64,000 nucleotides of DNA from Pelagibacteraceae bacterium AG-390-O04 (lineage in GTDB: Bacteria; Pseudomonadota; Alphaproteobacteria; Pelagibacterales; Pelagibacteraceae). The stretch covers positions 19,412 through 83,411 of the forward strand of contig QCHE01000003.1 of assembly GCA_003278065.1 (NCBI GenBank). The letters are read 5' to 3'. Under the pieces are notes generated by a model, which was not told where the DNA came from, searched no databases, and saw only the letters and a program-made list of their open reading frames with translations. This document shows positions 1-11,249 of the stretch, piece by piece. The number at the start of each line of letters is the position of its first letter. Position 1 is the first letter of the stretch. Both the position numbers and the translations under genes were made by a program.

Positions 1-70
1 ACCACAAACAGTAGAAGCATTAATGAAATTAGATTTGGCTTCTGGTGTAGATGTGGAAATAAAGATTTAA
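1..70 (+). CDS. rpsJ: 30S ribosomal protein S10, C-terminal fragment (5' truncated by window)
   Basis: Translation ...PQTVEALMKLDLASGVDVEIKI* directly upstream of rplC, matching the S10 C-terminus and S10 operon order. Confidence 0.9.
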   Translation, partial: PQTVEALMKLDLASGVDVEIKI

Positions 71-73
71 TTT

Positions 74-784
74 ATGAGTGAGATAGCTTTAATTGGTAAG
101 AAAATTGGTATGACAAGAGAGTTCTATAAAAATGGTCAATTGGTACCAGTTACAGTTCTAAAAATGGAAAAAGCTAGAGTGATACAAGTAATTGATCAAG
201 AGAAAAGAGGTTATAAAGCCGTACAATTAGGATATGGAAAAGTAAAAAATTCAAAATTAACAAAAGCTATGAAAGGCTTTTTTGCAAAAAAAAACACTGA
301 AGCAAAAAAGAAGCTAAAAGAATTTAGAATTGAAAATACTGAAAATTATAAAGAAGGTAATGAATTTGGTTTAGAAATATTTAAAGATATTAAGTTTGTT
401 GATACCCGTTCAAAAACAATTGGTAAAGGGTTTGCCGGTGCTATGAAAAGACATAATTTTGGTGGTTTAAGAGCTTCTCATGGAGTATCTGTTTCTCATA
501 GATCTCATGGATCAACAGGTCAAAGACAAGATCCTGGAAAGGTTTTTAAAGGAAAAAAAATGGCTGGTCATATGGGAGATAAACTTAGAACTATGCAAAA
601 TATCGAAATAATTAAAACAGACATTGAAAACGAACTTCTTTATTTAAAGGGGTCAATTCCTGGAAGCAAAAATTCTGAAATATTGGTTAAAAAATCTGTA
701 AAAAATATTAGTAAACTAACAATAGAAGAAAAAATAAAAGTAGCAGAAGAAGCTAAAAAAACACCAGATAAAAAGAAAAAATAA
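74..784 (+). CDS. rplC: 50S ribosomal protein L3
   Basis: L3 motifs (IGKKIGMTREF, SHGVSVSHRSHGSTGQRQDPGKVFKGKKMAGHMG); operon order. Confidence 0.97.
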   Translation: MSEIALIGKKIGMTREFYKNGQLVPVTVLKMEKARVIQVIDQEKRGYKAVQLGYGKVKNSKLTKAMKGFFAKKNTEAKKKLKEFRIENTENYKEGNEFGLEIFKDIKFVDTRSKTIGKGFAGAMKRHNFGGLRASHGVSVSHRSHGSTGQRQDPGKVFKGKKMAGHMGDKLRTMQNIEIIKTDIENELLYLKGSIPGSKNSEILVKKSVKNISKLTIEEKIKVAEEAKKTPDKKKK

Positions 785-1407
785 TGAAAATAGATAAATT
801 AAATTTAGATGGAAAAAAAGATACTATCGAAGTGTTAGATAAAATTTTTTCAGCAAAAATTAACAAGAAATTAGTTAATAATGTTTTATATAAAACAAAT
901 GCAAATTACAAAGGAAGACACGCAAAAACAAAGCAACAAAATGAAGTTTCAGGACCAACTTCTAAAATTTATGCACAAAAAGGAACAGGTAATGCTAGAC
1001 ACGCAAGTAGAAAAGCACCAATATTTGTAGGAGGTGGTGTAGCCCATGGACCTAAAGGAGAACTTGCTTACAAAAAAAGAAAATTAAATAAAAGTGAAAA
1101 AAAACAAAGTGTAGCATCTTTAATAACTGAAAAAAATAAAAATAAAGAACTATTAGTATTTAGTGATTTTAATAATGAAATTAAAAAAACAAAAGAGATG
1201 AGTATGATTATTAAAAAATTTGAAATTTCAAATTCTTTAATAATTTTAGATAAAGTATCTAAAGATAAAATTGAAAAATCTACTAGAAATATCCCTAATG
1301 TAAAAGTGACAGATATAAATCATTTTAGTGCATTTGACATCGTAAAATATAAAAAAGTTGTTTTTACAGAAAGTTCTATAAAAGAACTAGAAAAGAGATA
1401 TTCATAA
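784..1407 (+). CDS. rplD: 50S ribosomal protein L4
   Basis: L4 motif KIYAQKGTGNARHASRKAPIFVGGGVAHGP; order. Confidence 0.97.
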   Translation: MKIDKLNLDGKKDTIEVLDKIFSAKINKKLVNNVLYKTNANYKGRHAKTKQQNEVSGPTSKIYAQKGTGNARHASRKAPIFVGGGVAHGPKGELAYKKRKLNKSEKKQSVASLITEKNKNKELLVFSDFNNEIKKTKEMSMIIKKFEISNSLIILDKVSKDKIEKSTRNIPNVKVTDINHFSAFDIVKYKKVVFTESSIKELEKRYS

Positions 1408-1700
1408 TGAGTAAATTACATTTATACGATAAAATTTTATCTCCACTAGTGACAGAAAAATCAACAAATCTTTCTGAACAAAATAAGATAGTGTTTAAAG
1501 TACCAAATAAAGCAAATAAGAAAAATTTAAAAAACAATATTGAGAAAATTTTTAAAGTAAACGTTACTAAAATAAATATAATTAACAAACAAAGTAGAAC
1601 AAAATTTACTAGAGGAAAAAAAGTAAAAGTTTTAGGATTTAAAAAAGCTATTATAACATTAAAAAAAGGTCAAAGCATTGATCTAACAACAGGAATATAA
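1407..1700 (+). CDS. rplW: 50S ribosomal protein L23
   Basis: L23-like (SPLVTEKST...VFKVPNKANK); order. Confidence 0.95.
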   Translation: MSKLHLYDKILSPLVTEKSTNLSEQNKIVFKVPNKANKKNLKNNIEKIFKVNVTKINIINKQSRTKFTRGKKVKVLGFKKAIITLKKGQSIDLTTGI

Positions 1701-1704
1701 TCAA

Positions 1705-2538
1705 ATGGGACTAAAAACTTTTAAACCTTATACTAAATCTACTAGAGGCACTATCTTAGTCGATAGAACTGGTTTATGGAAAGGTAAACCTTTTAAATCC
1801 TTGGTATCTCCAAAAAATTCAATGAAAGGAAGAAACAATAATGGTCATATAACGTCAATAAACAGAGCGGGTGGTCATAAAAAAATGTATCGTCATGTTG
1901 ATTTTTATCGAAAAAAATTTGATATGCCAGCCTCTGTAGAAAGAATTGAATACGACCCAAATAGATCTTGTTATATAATGTTAGTAAAATTTAAAGACAA
2001 TAGCCATGCGTATTATTTAGCACCACAAAAAATTAAAGTCGGTGACTTAATAGAAAGCGGTTCAAAAAAAGAGATTAAAATTGGAAATTGTATGCCTCTT
2101 CAAGATATTCCAGTCGGAATTGATATTCATAATGTTGAAATCCAACCTGGTGGTGGTGGAAAAATTGCTAGATCTGCTGGTACTTCAGTAACGATAAGTG
2201 GGTTAGATGGAAATTATACATTAATTAAACTTTCCTCAGGTGAAGTAAGAAGAATTGATTCTAGATCTTTAGCCACAATAGGTGTTTTAAGCAATCCAGA
2301 TCAAAAAAATATTAAGATAGGTAAGGCGGGTAGATCTAGATGGTTAGGCAGAAAACCTCATACTAGAGGTGTTGTTAAAAACCCAGTAGATCACCCACAC
2401 GGGGGTGGTGAAGGTAAAACTGCTGGTGGTAGACACCCAGTTTCACCAACAGGACAATCTGCTAAAGGATTAAAAACTAGAGATAATAAAAGAACTGATA
2501 AATATATTGTTCGTAGAAGGAAGAAAAGGAAGGATTAA
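1705..2538 (+). CDS. rplB: 50S ribosomal protein L2
   Basis: L2 motif VDHPHGGGEGKTAGGRHPVSPTG. Confidence 0.98.
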   Translation: MGLKTFKPYTKSTRGTILVDRTGLWKGKPFKSLVSPKNSMKGRNNNGHITSINRAGGHKKMYRHVDFYRKKFDMPASVERIEYDPNRSCYIMLVKFKDNSHAYYLAPQKIKVGDLIESGSKKEIKIGNCMPLQDIPVGIDIHNVEIQPGGGGKIARSAGTSVTISGLDGNYTLIKLSSGEVRRIDSRSLATIGVLSNPDQKNIKIGKAGRSRWLGRKPHTRGVVKNPVDHPHGGGEGKTAGGRHPVSPTGQSAKGLKTRDNKRTDKYIVRRRKKRKD

Positions 2539-2541
2539 TTA

Positions 2542-2841
2542 ATGTCTAGAGCTGTTTGGAAAGGACCATTTGTTGAAGAAAGCTTGATGAAAAAAGTTGA
2601 TAAATACAAGGTTGATGCAAAAAAGATTCCAATAAAAACATGGTCAAGAAAATCGACTATAATTCCAGATTTTGTTGGAGTGAGTTTTTTAATTTATAAT
2701 GGTAAAAAATTTATACCAATAACAGTATCTGAAGACATGGTAGGCCATAAATTAGGTGAGTTTGCTCCAACCAGAACTTTTTTTGGTCATACTCCAGCTG
2801 ATAAAAAAGCTAAACCTGCAGAAGAAGGTGACAAGAAATAA
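2542..2841 (+). CDS. rpsS: 30S ribosomal protein S19
   Basis: [15 protein letters not shown]...[16 protein letters not shown]. Confidence 0.97.
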   Translation: MSRAVWKGPFVEESLMKKVDKYKVDAKKIPIKTWSRKSTIIPDFVGVSFLIYNGKKFIPITVSEDMVGHKLGEFAPTRTFFGHTPADKKAKPAEEGDKK

Positions 2842-2843
2842 AT

Positions 2844-3242
2844 ATGAGTAAAAAAAAAAAAATTGATAAAAATAAGGGAAAAACAGTGAGATCTGTTAAC
2901 AATAATATTAGATCTAGCGTAAGAAAGCTTAATCCAATTTTGAGAGGAATAGTTGGAAAAAAAGTAGATATAGCCATCAGAGACTTACAATTTTCTGAAA
3001 AAAGAATTACTAAAGATATAAGAAAAACAATTAGTTCTGCTGTAGCAAATGCAGAAAATAATTTCCAATATGACATTGACAGTTTAATTGTAAAAGAAGC
3101 TTACTGTGGAAAAAAAATTACGATGAAAAGATTTAGGCCTAGAGCAAAAGGTAGAGCAGCACCAATATTAAAACCTTATTCAAGCGTTACAATAATTTTA
3201 TCTGAGTCAAAAAAAATGGAGAGTCATGGGACAAAAAGTTAA
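2844..3242 (+). CDS. rplV: 50S ribosomal protein L22
   Basis: L22 C-terminal motif [26 protein letters not shown]; order. Confidence 0.95.
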   Translation: MSKKKKIDKNKGKTVRSVNNNIRSSVRKLNPILRGIVGKKVDIAIRDLQFSEKRITKDIRKTISSAVANAENNFQYDIDSLIVKEAYCGKKITMKRFRPRAKGRAAPILKPYSSVTIILSESKKMESHGTKS

Positions 3243-3903
3243 TCCAGTTGGTTTTCGTTTAGGTGTCAACAGAGGCTGGGACTCTGTATGGTATGCAAAG
3301 AAAAAAGATTTTGGAAATTATCTAATCGAAGATTTTAAGATTAGAGAATATATTAAAAAGAACGTTATAAATTCTGGAGTTTCTAAAGTCATGATAGAAA
3401 GAACTTCTAATAAATGTTATGTTACGATTTACACTTCAAGACCTGGGTTTGTTATTGGTAAAAAAGGTAGTGATATTGATAAGATTAAAAATAATCTTTC
3501 AAAGTTTACAAAAAATGAAGTAACACTAAACATTAAAGAAGTTAAAAAACCTGAAACAAATGCTTATTTGGTTGCAGAAAATATTGCACAACAATTAGTA
3601 AAAAGAATTTCTTACAGAAGAGCAATGAAGAGGGCTATGCAATCATGTTTAAGATTAGGTGCCAAAGGTATTAAGGTGTCATGTAGCGGTAGACTCGGAG
3701 GAAATGAAATTGCTAGAACTGAATGGCTAAGAGATGGAAGTATACCATCACATACTTTAAGAGCAGATATAGATTATGCTGAAGCAGAGGCTTTAACAAC
3801 TTATGGAATTATAGGAATTAAAGTCTGGATATATAAAGGTGAAGTTTTTGCTAAAGAGTTCAGTCAAGAAACAAATAAAATAACACCAAAAGAGGTTAAA
3901 TAA
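3226..3903 (+). CDS. rpsC: 30S ribosomal protein S3
   Basis: [26 protein letters not shown] domain [12 protein letters not shown]. Confidence 0.98.
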   Translation: MGQKVNPVGFRLGVNRGWDSVWYAKKKDFGNYLIEDFKIREYIKKNVINSGVSKVMIERTSNKCYVTIYTSRPGFVIGKKGSDIDKIKNNLSKFTKNEVTLNIKEVKKPETNAYLVAENIAQQLVKRISYRRAMKRAMQSCLRLGAKGIKVSCSGRLGGNEIARTEWLRDGSIPSHTLRADIDYAEAEALTTYGIIGIKVWIYKGEVFAKEFSQETNKITPKEVK

Positions 3904-3907
3904 AGAT

Positions 3908-4318
3908 ATGCTGCAGCCGGTAAGAACAAAGTGGAGAAAAGCTCATAAAGGTAGAATTCATGGTAATGCTCCAAGGGCCAATTTTATAAATTATGGTGCT
4001 TACGCATTAAAGGCCATGTCACCTGATCGAGTTACAGGAAAACAAATTGAAGCTGCTAGAGTTGCTCTAACAAGACACATGAAAAGACAAGGTAGGGTGT
4101 GGACTAGAGTTTTTCCAAATATACCAGTATCAAAAAAACCAATTGAAGTTCGTATGGGTAAAGGAAAGGGGTCACCTGAGTATTATGCATGCCGTGTAAA
4201 ACCAGGAAGAATATTATTTGAAGTAGATGGAGTATCTGAACAAATTGCTAAAGAAGCTCTCTATAAAGCATCTGCCAAATTACCTATTAAAACAAAAACA
4301 ATTAAGAGATTTTCATAA
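3908..4318 (+). CDS. rplP: 50S ribosomal protein L16
   Basis: [16 protein letters not shown]...[24 protein letters not shown]. Confidence 0.98.
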   Translation: MLQPVRTKWRKAHKGRIHGNAPRANFINYGAYALKAMSPDRVTGKQIEAARVALTRHMKRQGRVWTRVFPNIPVSKKPIEVRMGKGKGSPEYYACRVKPGRILFEVDGVSEQIAKEALYKASAKLPIKTKTIKRFS

Positions 4319-4509
4319 TGAAAAAACAGGAAATAAAAAAATTATCTAAAGACGAAATTGTGAAAAATATTGATAAATTAAAAAAAGACTTATTTAACTT
4401 TAGATTTCAAAAAATTAATTCTCAAATTACAAATCCAGCAAAAATAGGAGAAATAAAAAAAACTATAGCTAGATTAAAAACAACATTAAAGGATAAAATA
4501 AATGCCTAA
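4318..4509 (+). CDS. rpmC: 50S ribosomal protein L29
   Basis: Small L29-like protein ([13 protein letters not shown]); order. Confidence 0.93.
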   Translation: MKKQEIKKLSKDEIVKNIDKLKKDLFNFRFQKINSQITNPAKIGEIKKTIARLKTTLKDKINA

Positions 4510-4738
4510 GAAAATTTTAACAGGAGTTGTGGTAAGCGATAAACCGAATAAAACTATCACAGTAATGGTTGAGAGAAAATTTTCTCATCCTGTATTAAAA
4601 AAAGTTATTAAAGTTAAAAAAAAATATAACGCACATGATGAAAATAATACTTTCAAAACAGGAGATAAAGTTTCTATTATTGAAAGTAAACCTTTTTCAA
4701 AAAATAAAAAATTTCAAGTAATGGAGAATAATAAATAG
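4502..4738 (+). CDS. rpsQ: 30S ribosomal protein S17
   Basis: [31 protein letters not shown]; order. Confidence 0.96.
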   Translation: MPKKILTGVVVSDKPNKTITVMVERKFSHPVLKKVIKVKKKYNAHDENNTFKTGDKVSIIESKPFSKNKKFQVMENNK

Positions 4739-4740
4739 TA

Positions 4741-5109
4741 ATGATACAAGTTCAAACAGAATTACAGGTTGCTGATAACACTGGAGCTAAAAAAATTGAA
4801 TGTATAAAAGTACTTGGAGGCTCTAAAAGAAGGTATGCTAGTATAGGTGATACGATAGTGATAGCTGTAAAAGAAGCAATTCCAAAAGGAAAAGTAAAAA
4901 AAGGATCAGTACATAAAGCAGTTGTTGTTAGAGTAAAAAAGGGAATTCATAGAGATGATGGATCAAAAGTAAAGTTTGATAATAATGCAGCAGTATTAGT
5001 AGATGACAAAGGTGAACCAGTGGGTACTAGAATTTTTGGTCCAGTAACAAGAGAATTAAGAAATAGAGGTCAAATGAAAATAATATCACTAGCACCAGAG
5101 GTACTTTAA
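4741..5109 (+). CDS. rplN: 50S ribosomal protein L14
   Basis: [37 protein letters not shown]. Confidence 0.98.
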   Translation: MIQVQTELQVADNTGAKKIECIKVLGGSKRRYASIGDTIVIAVKEAIPKGKVKKGSVHKAVVVRVKKGIHRDDGSKVKFDNNAAVLVDDKGEPVGTRIFGPVTRELRNRGQMKIISLAPEVL

Positions 5110-5357
5110 TGATTAAAAAAGGTTTAAAAGTAAAAGTTTTAGCTGGTAAAGATAAAAAAAAAGAAGGTGAAGTAATAGAAATTGACAGAGAAAGCAATAG
5201 AGCAAAAGTAAAAGATATAAATATGGTGAAGAAACACATTAAAACTACAAAAGAAAAAAAAGGCGGAATTTTTTCTAAAGAGAGTTTTATTGATATTTCA
5301 AATTTAAAATTAGTTGTTAATAAACCAGATAAAAAAAAAAAAGAGATTAAAAAATAA
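5109..5357 (+). CDS. rplX: 50S ribosomal protein L24
   Basis: KOW motif [20 protein letters not shown]; order. Confidence 0.95.
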   Translation: MIKKGLKVKVLAGKDKKKEGEVIEIDRESNRAKVKDINMVKKHIKTTKEKKGGIFSKESFIDISNLKLVVNKPDKKKKEIKK

Positions 5358-5911
5358 TGACTCCTAGATTAAAAGAATTATTTCTAAAAGAAATCCAACC
5401 TTCATTAAAAGATCAATTTGGTTTTAAAAATTTATATATGGGGCCAAAAATAGAGAAGATTATTTTAAATATGGGTTTAGGACTCGACGGAAATGATTCA
5501 AAGATACTTAAATCCTGCGAAGAAGATATGGCTAAAATAACAGGTCAAAAACCTGTAGTGACAAAATTTAAAAAATCCGTTGCCAACTTTAAAACAAGAA
5601 AAGGAACAAATGCTGGTCTAAAAGTAACTTTAAGAAAAAATAGAATGTATGAATTTTTAGATCGATTAGTTAATATTGCATTACCTAGAATCAAAGATTT
5701 TAGAGGACTATCATCAAAAGGTTTTGATAAATTTGGAAACTATACTTTTGGCATTAAAGAACATATTATTTTTCCAGAAGTAAGTTTTGATAGGGCTGAT
5801 AAAGTTAGAGGATTAGATATAATAATTGTGATTTCATCAAAAAGTAGAGATCATAGTTTTGCTTTATTAGAAAAATTGAATTTTCCATTCATAAAAAAAG
5901 GAGACAACTAA
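5357..5911 (+). CDS. rplE: 50S ribosomal protein L5
   Basis: IILNMGLG...[15 protein letters not shown]. Confidence 0.97.
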   Translation: MTPRLKELFLKEIQPSLKDQFGFKNLYMGPKIEKIILNMGLGLDGNDSKILKSCEEDMAKITGQKPVVTKFKKSVANFKTRKGTNAGLKVTLRKNRMYEFLDRLVNIALPRIKDFRGLSSKGFDKFGNYTFGIKEHIIFPEVSFDRADKVRGLDIIIVISSKSRDHSFALLEKLNFPFIKKGDN

Positions 5912-5912
5912 G

Positions 5913-6218
5913 ATGGCTAAATTAAGCTCCATTAATAAAAATAATAGAAGAATAAAACTTTCTAATAAGTTTTATCAAAAAAGATCAAAATTAAAAAAAA
6001 TAGTAATGGATAAGAAACTCACATTAGAAGAAAGATTTAAAGCCCAACAAAAATTAGCAAAATTACCAAGAAATTCTGCAAAAAATAGAATTATGAATAG
6101 ATGTCAAATAACAGGAAGACCACATGGCGTTTATAGAAAATTAAAAATTTCAAGAATTGCTTTAAGACAATTAGGTTTACAAGGAAAAATACCAGGTTTG
6201 GTTAAATCAAGTTGGTAG
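5913..6218 (+). CDS. rpsN: 30S ribosomal protein S14 (zinc-independent form)
   Basis: [40 protein letters not shown]; 101 aa, lacks the CxxC pairs. Confidence 0.97.
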   Translation: MAKLSSINKNNRRIKLSNKFYQKRSKLKKIVMDKKLTLEERFKAQQKLAKLPRNSAKNRIMNRCQITGRPHGVYRKLKISRIALRQLGLQGKIPGLVKSSW

Positions 6219-6228
6219 AAAGGAATAT

Positions 6229-6624
6229 ATGAGTTTAAGTGATCCAATAGGTGATATGATAGCGAGAGTAAAAAATGCTCAGGCTAGAAGTCATAAAAAA
6301 GTAGAATTACCATCATCAAATTTTAAAACAAAGATTGCAGATATTTTAAAAAATGAGGGGTTTATAAAAGATTTTAAAGTTTCAAGTAATGAAAAAAAAC
6401 CTACATTATCTTTAGAATTGAAATATCATTCAGGTAATCCTGTGATTAATAATTTTGAAAGGGTTTCGAAACCAGGCAGACGTATTTTTTCAAGTGCAGA
6501 CAGTTTGCCAAAGATAAACAACGGTCTAGGAATAGCAATCATATCAACTCCCAAAGGAGTAATGACCGACATGGATGCAAGAAAACAAAAAGTAGGTGGA
6601 GAGATAATTTGTAAGGTATTTTAA
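6229..6624 (+). CDS. rpsH: 30S ribosomal protein S8
   Basis: MSLSDPIGDMIARVKNAQ...GLGIAIISTPKGVMTD. Confidence 0.97.
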   Translation: MSLSDPIGDMIARVKNAQARSHKKVELPSSNFKTKIADILKNEGFIKDFKVSSNEKKPTLSLELKYHSGNPVINNFERVSKPGRRIFSSADSLPKINNGLGIAIISTPKGVMTDMDARKQKVGGEIICKVF

Positions 6625-6626
6625 CT

Positions 6627-7166
6627 ATGTCTAAAATTGGTAAAATTAATATAACTATTCCAGAAAAAGTAAAAGTGGCTTTAGCTGGTAATATTTTAAA
6701 TATTGAAGGTCCACTTGGAAAAAAATCTATAGGAATAGATCTTGAAATGTTTAATCTTGATATTAAAGATGGGAAAGAAATTTCAATTAATCCAAAAAAG
6801 ATAGATCAAAATACAAAAAGACTATGGGGAATGAATAGAAGTTTGATAAATAATGCTGTAATTGGATCAAGCAAAGGATATGAAAAAACGCTTGAGTTAG
6901 TTGGTGTTGGTTATAGAGCTGCATTAAAAGGCAACCAACTAAACCTACAACTTGGTTATAGTCATGATATAAATTTTGATATTCCTGAAGGAATAAAAAT
7001 TGCAGTGGAAAAACAGACAACTTTAAAAATTTCAGGTTCTGATAAACAATTAGTTGGTGTTATTGCATCAAAATTAAAAACTTTGAGAAAAATTGAACCT
7101 TATAAAGGCAAAGGTGTTAGAGAAAAGGGTCAACATATATTAAAAAAAGAGGGAAAGAAAAAATAA
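6627..7166 (+). CDS. rplF: 50S ribosomal protein L6
   Basis: L6 motif [25 protein letters not shown]; order. Confidence 0.97.
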   Translation: MSKIGKINITIPEKVKVALAGNILNIEGPLGKKSIGIDLEMFNLDIKDGKEISINPKKIDQNTKRLWGMNRSLINNAVIGSSKGYEKTLELVGVGYRAALKGNQLNLQLGYSHDINFDIPEGIKIAVEKQTTLKISGSDKQLVGVIASKLKTLRKIEPYKGKGVREKGQHILKKEGKKK

Positions 7167-7522
7167 TGAAATTAACAACTAGTATAAGAAAAAGATTTAG
7201 AGTTAGCAATAAATTAAAGAAAGTAGCATCCAAGGATAGATTTAGATTAAGTATTACCAGATCTGCTAAAAATATTTCAGCTCAAATTATAGATGATAAT
7301 AAAAATATTACTTTATTATCAGCATCTTCTATCGAAAAAGATATAAAATCAGGTTCTAGAGTCAATAAATCAGAATTATCAAAGATTGTTGCAGAAAAAC
7401 TTGCAAAAAAAGCACAAGAAAAAAAAATAACAAAAATTTTTTTTGATAGAGGTATTTACAAATATCATGGTCGTATAAAGATTTTTGCTGAAACACTTCG
7501 TAAGAATGGAATGGATTTTTAA
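7166..7522 (+). CDS. rplR: 50S ribosomal protein L18
   Basis: [29 protein letters not shown]. Confidence 0.97.
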   Translation: MKLTTSIRKRFRVSNKLKKVASKDRFRLSITRSAKNISAQIIDDNKNITLLSASSIEKDIKSGSRVNKSELSKIVAEKLAKKAQEKKITKIFFDRGIYKYHGRIKIFAETLRKNGMDF

Positions 7523-7524
7523 TT

Positions 7525-8040
7525 ATGGATAATAATAAAGATAAAAAAAAGGATGATATTTTAGAAAAATTGGTCCACATCAATAGAATCACTAAAGTTG
7601 TTAAGGGGGGAAGAAGATTTGGTTTTTCAGCTTTAGTTGTAGTAGGAAATCAAGCTGGAAGAATTGGAATAGCTCATGCAAAAGCCAAACAAGTACCTGA
7701 TGCTATTAAAAAAGCTAATGAGATGGCTAGAAGAAAACTAATCCATATTCCATTAAGAGAAGGAAGAACAATACATCATGATGTTAAAGCAAAAGACGGT
7801 TCTGGCAAAATTATTTTAAGAGCAGCATCTAAAGGTACTGGTATAATAGCTGGTGGTCCAGTTAGAGCAGTATGTGAAGTATTAGGTGTAAAAGATATCG
7901 TTGCTAAATCAATGGGTACATCAAACGCACATAATGTTATAAGAGCAACTATAAAAGCTTTAATGCAGCAAAATTCACCAAAACATATTTCAGCAGTAAG
8001 AAATAAAAAAATATCAGAAATTATTGAAAAAAGAGGCTAA
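7525..8040 (+). CDS. rpsE: 30S ribosomal protein S5
   Basis: [18 protein letters not shown]...[24 protein letters not shown]. Confidence 0.98.
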   Translation: MDNNKDKKKDDILEKLVHINRITKVVKGGRRFGFSALVVVGNQAGRIGIAHAKAKQVPDAIKKANEMARRKLIHIPLREGRTIHHDVKAKDGSGKIILRAASKGTGIIAGGPVRAVCEVLGVKDIVAKSMGTSNAHNVIRATIKALMQQNSPKHISAVRNKKISEIIEKRG

Positions 8041-8492
8041 TGACAAAATTAAATAATAGAGAAAAAATGAATAAAACCAAAATAAGAGTTGGTAGAGGTA
8101 TCGGTTCTGGAAAAGGTAAAACTTCAGGAAGAGGTGTAAAGGGTCAAAAATCTCGATCTGGTGTTTCAATAAAAAGTTTTGAGGGTGGTCAAATGCCGTT
8201 ATATAGACGTTTGCCCAAAAGAGGTTTTAATTCAATTTCTAACGAACATATAGCGATCTTAAACCTAGAAAAAATTCAATTTTATATTGATAAAAAAACA
8301 TTAAAAATTAATGATGTTATTAACTCTAGTATTCTTAAAAAACTAAAATTAATTAACAAAAATTCTACTAAATTAAAGATATTAGGTACAGGTGAAATTA
8401 AAGACAAGATTAATATTGAAGCAAATTTAGCTTCTAAGTCTGCAGTAGAAAAACTTGAGAAAATTGGTGGATCAATACAATTAAAAAAATAA
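8040..8492 (+). CDS. rplO: 50S ribosomal protein L15
   Basis: [27 protein letters not shown]...[17 protein letters not shown]. Confidence 0.97.
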   Translation: MTKLNNREKMNKTKIRVGRGIGSGKGKTSGRGVKGQKSRSGVSIKSFEGGQMPLYRRLPKRGFNSISNEHIAILNLEKIQFYIDKKTLKINDVINSSILKKLKLINKNSTKLKILGTGEIKDKINIEANLASKSAVEKLEKIGGSIQLKK

Positions 8493-8506
8493 TTTATTTT
8501 TAAAAA

Positions 8507-9787
8507 ATGAGTGCCTCTTCTTCAACAAATGATTTAAGAAACAGAATATTATTTACCATCGGTATCTTAGCAGTATACAGATTTGGTACATTTGTACCTC
8601 TTCCAGGTATTGATCCAGAACAACTTAAAATTTTAATGGCTGGAAATCAAAAAGGTTTACTTGGCATGTTTAATGTTTTTGCAGGTGGGGCAGTAAGTAG
8701 AATGGCAATTTTTGCTTTAGGTATTATGCCTTATATTTCATCATCAATCATTGTTCAATTATTAACAGGTGTTTCCGATTATTTTAAAAATTTAAAATCG
8801 CAGGGAGAGACTGGTAGAGCAAAAATAACTCAAATTACAAGATATGGAACTGTTTTATTAGCAACTGTTCAAGGATATGGACTTGCTGTTGGTTTGGAGT
8901 CTTCTGCAAATCTTGTAATAAATCCAGGTCTTTTTTTTAAAATCTCTACCGTAACTACAATTGTAGCTGGGACAATATTCTTAATGTGGCTTGGAGAACA
9001 GATCACACAAAGAGGTATAGGTAATGGAATATCTCTAATTATTTTTGCTGGAATAGTCGCTGAAATTCCAAGAGCTTTAGTGACTACATTTGAATTAGGT
9101 AGAACTGGTGCAGTTTCAACTTTGATGATTCTAACAATATTTATACTTTTAATTTTAACAATATTATTTATTGTATTTATGGAACGAGCTTTAAGAAAAA
9201 TTTTGATTAATTATCCAAAAAGACAAATGGGTAATAAAATGTATGGTGGAGAGTCATCTCACTTACCTTTAAAAATAAATCAAGCAGGAGTAATACCTGC
9301 TATTTTTGCTTCAGCACTGCTGTTACTACCAGTAACTTTTTCAAATTTTAACTTTTCTGATAATGAAACTTTTTTAAATTTTAGTTCGTACTTTACTCAA
9401 GGACAACCACTCTATATGCTTTTATATGCATCAGGAATAATTTTTTTTACTTTTTTTTATACATCTATTACTTTTAATCCAACTGAAACAGCTGATAATC
9501 TTAGGAAATATGGTGGATTTATTCCTGGTATAAGACCTGGAGAGAGTACCGCGTTATATATAGAAAATATTCTAACTAAATTAACAACTATCGGAGCACT
9601 TTATTTAACATTGGTATGTTTGATGCCAGAATTTCTAATTGCAAATTATCCTATTCCATTTTATTTAGGTGGTACATCTATATTGATTGTAGTAGTTGTT
9701 GCTATAGATACAGTAACACAAATCCAAACAAGACTTATGAGCGCACAATATGAACAGCTTATTAAGAAAACTAAATTTGGCAGATAA
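8507..9787 (+). CDS. secY: Sec translocon subunit SecY
   Basis: LGIMPYISSSIIVQLL; RQMGNKMYGGESSHLPLKINQAGVIPAIFA; 426 aa polytopic. Confidence 0.98.
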   Translation: MSASSSTNDLRNRILFTIGILAVYRFGTFVPLPGIDPEQLKILMAGNQKGLLGMFNVFAGGAVSRMAIFALGIMPYISSSIIVQLLTGVSDYFKNLKSQGETGRAKITQITRYGTVLLATVQGYGLAVGLESSANLVINPGLFFKISTVTTIVAGTIFLMWLGEQITQRGIGNGISLIIFAGIVAEIPRALVTTFELGRTGAVSTLMILTIFILLILTILFIVFMERALRKILINYPKRQMGNKMYGGESSHLPLKINQAGVIPAIFASALLLLPVTFSNFNFSDNETFLNFSSYFTQGQPLYMLLYASGIIFFTFFYTSITFNPTETADNLRKYGGFIPGIRPGESTALYIENILTKLTTIGALYLTLVCLMPEFLIANYPIPFYLGGTSILIVVVVAIDTVTQIQTRLMSAQYEQLIKKTKFGR

Positions 9788-9790
9788 TAA

Positions 9791-10354
9791 GTGAATATTA
9801 TTTTATTCGGACCTCCTGGTGCTGGCAAAGGTACACAGGCAAAATTTTTAATGAATAAATTAAAATGTTTTCAAATTTCTACTGGTGAAATATTAAGAAA
9901 TGAAATTAAAAGCGACACAAACATTGGAAAAAAAATAATTAACGATATGAATGATGGAAAATTTGTAAGTGACGAAATAGTTAACAACTTGATCAAGAAA
10001 ATAGTATTTGATCCTAAAAAAAAAGGTAAATTAATATTTGATGGATACCCAAGATCACTTTCTCAAGCTAAAAATTTAGATTTATTATTAGATGACTCAA
10101 AACAAGTAATAAATCTTATTTTTTTTCTAAATGTGAATAAAGAAACAATAATAAAAAGAATTGAAAAAAGAAAAGTTTTAGAAAAAAGATCAGATGATAG
10201 TTTAAATACTATTTTAAAAAGATATGATACATATATGGAAACAACTAAACCTGTTCTAGATTACTATTCTAAAAACCTTAATTTTCATGAGATTGATGGA
10301 ACGCAAGAAATTGACGAAATTACAAGGAAAATCGAGACTTTTATTAATGTATAA
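9791..10354 (+). CDS. adk: Adenylate kinase
   Basis: GPPGAGKGTQAKFL; FDGYPRSLSQA. Confidence 0.96.
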   Translation: MNIILFGPPGAGKGTQAKFLMNKLKCFQISTGEILRNEIKSDTNIGKKIINDMNDGKFVSDEIVNNLIKKIVFDPKKKGKLIFDGYPRSLSQAKNLDLLLDDSKQVINLIFFLNVNKETIIKRIEKRKVLEKRSDDSLNTILKRYDTYMETTKPVLDYYSKNLNFHEIDGTQEIDEITRKIETFINV

Positions 10355-10358
10355 GACG

Positions 10359-10386
10359 TTGACTTTAAAAGAACTTCTTATATAAA
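10359..10386 (+). promoter_or_regulatory. Candidate sigma70-type promoter for the rpsM-rpsK-rpoA-rplQ (alpha) operon
   Basis: TTGACT (10359-10364), 16-nt spacer, TATAAA (10381-10386) in the 55-bp adk/rpsM gap, one of the few gaps in an otherwise tightly packed cluster. Confidence 0.5.
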
Positions 10387-10409
10387 AGGCTCAAATTATC
10401 TCAAAATTT

Positions 10410-10793
10410 ATGGCTCGTATCGCAGGTATCAATATTCCACAAAATAAACTTGTTCATATAGGCTTAACCTATATCTATGGGATTGGTGATAAATTTTCTA
10501 AACAAATTTGCTCTGAATTAAAATTTCCAAAAGAAAAGAGAGTAAATGAATTAACTGATGATGAAATTTTAAAAATTAGAGAATATATAGATCAAAATTT
10601 TAAAGTTGAAGGAGATTTAAGAAGAGATTACTCTTTGAGCATAAAGAGACTAATAGATCTTGCTTGTTATAGAGGTACAAGACATAGAAAAAAATTACCA
10701 GTTAGGGGTCAAAGAACTAGATGTAATGCTAGAACTAGAAAAGGTAAAGCCATTGCTATTGCTGGAAAAAAATTAACACCACTTAAAAAATAA
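10410..10793 (+). CDS. rpsM: 30S ribosomal protein S13
   Basis: [13 protein letters not shown]...[25 protein letters not shown]. Confidence 0.98.
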   Translation: MARIAGINIPQNKLVHIGLTYIYGIGDKFSKQICSELKFPKEKRVNELTDDEILKIREYIDQNFKVEGDLRRDYSLSIKRLIDLACYRGTRHRKKLPVRGQRTRCNARTRKGKAIAIAGKKLTPLKK

Positions 10794-10799
10794 TTATAT

Positions 10800-11249
10800 A
10801 TGGCAAAAAATGATAAAGTAGATGTTAAAGATCAAAAGTCTGATGAGTCTTCTAAAAAAATAAAAAAAAGTTCATATTCAAAAAAAAAGAAAACTAAAAA
10901 AAACATTTTAAATGGTATTGCTTACGTTCAGTCAACTTTTAATAATACTATAATTTCAATAGCTGATACTAATGGAAATGTAATTTCATGGGCTTCAGCT
11001 GGACAAAAAGGTTTTAAAGGATCAAGAAAATCAACTCCTTACGCAGCACAAATAGCTGCTGATGCAGCTGCCTCTAAAGCTTTAGATTATGGAATGAAAA
11101 CTTTATCTGTTGAAGTAAAAGGCCCAGGATCAGGAAGAGAAACTGCTCTAAGAGCATTACAAGCAAGAGGTTTTAAAATTTTGTCTATTAAAGATACAAC
11201 ACCAATGCCTCATAATGGCACAAGACCACCAAAAAAAAGGAGAGTTTAA
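10800..11249 (+). CDS. rpsK: 30S ribosomal protein S11 with Lys-rich N-terminal extension
   Basis: [46 protein letters not shown]. Confidence 0.97.
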   Translation: MAKNDKVDVKDQKSDESSKKIKKSSYSKKKKTKKNILNGIAYVQSTFNNTIISIADTNGNVISWASAGQKGFKGSRKSTPYAAQIAADAAASKALDYGMKTLSVEVKGPGSGRETALRALQARGFKILSIKDTTPMPHNGTRPPKKRRV

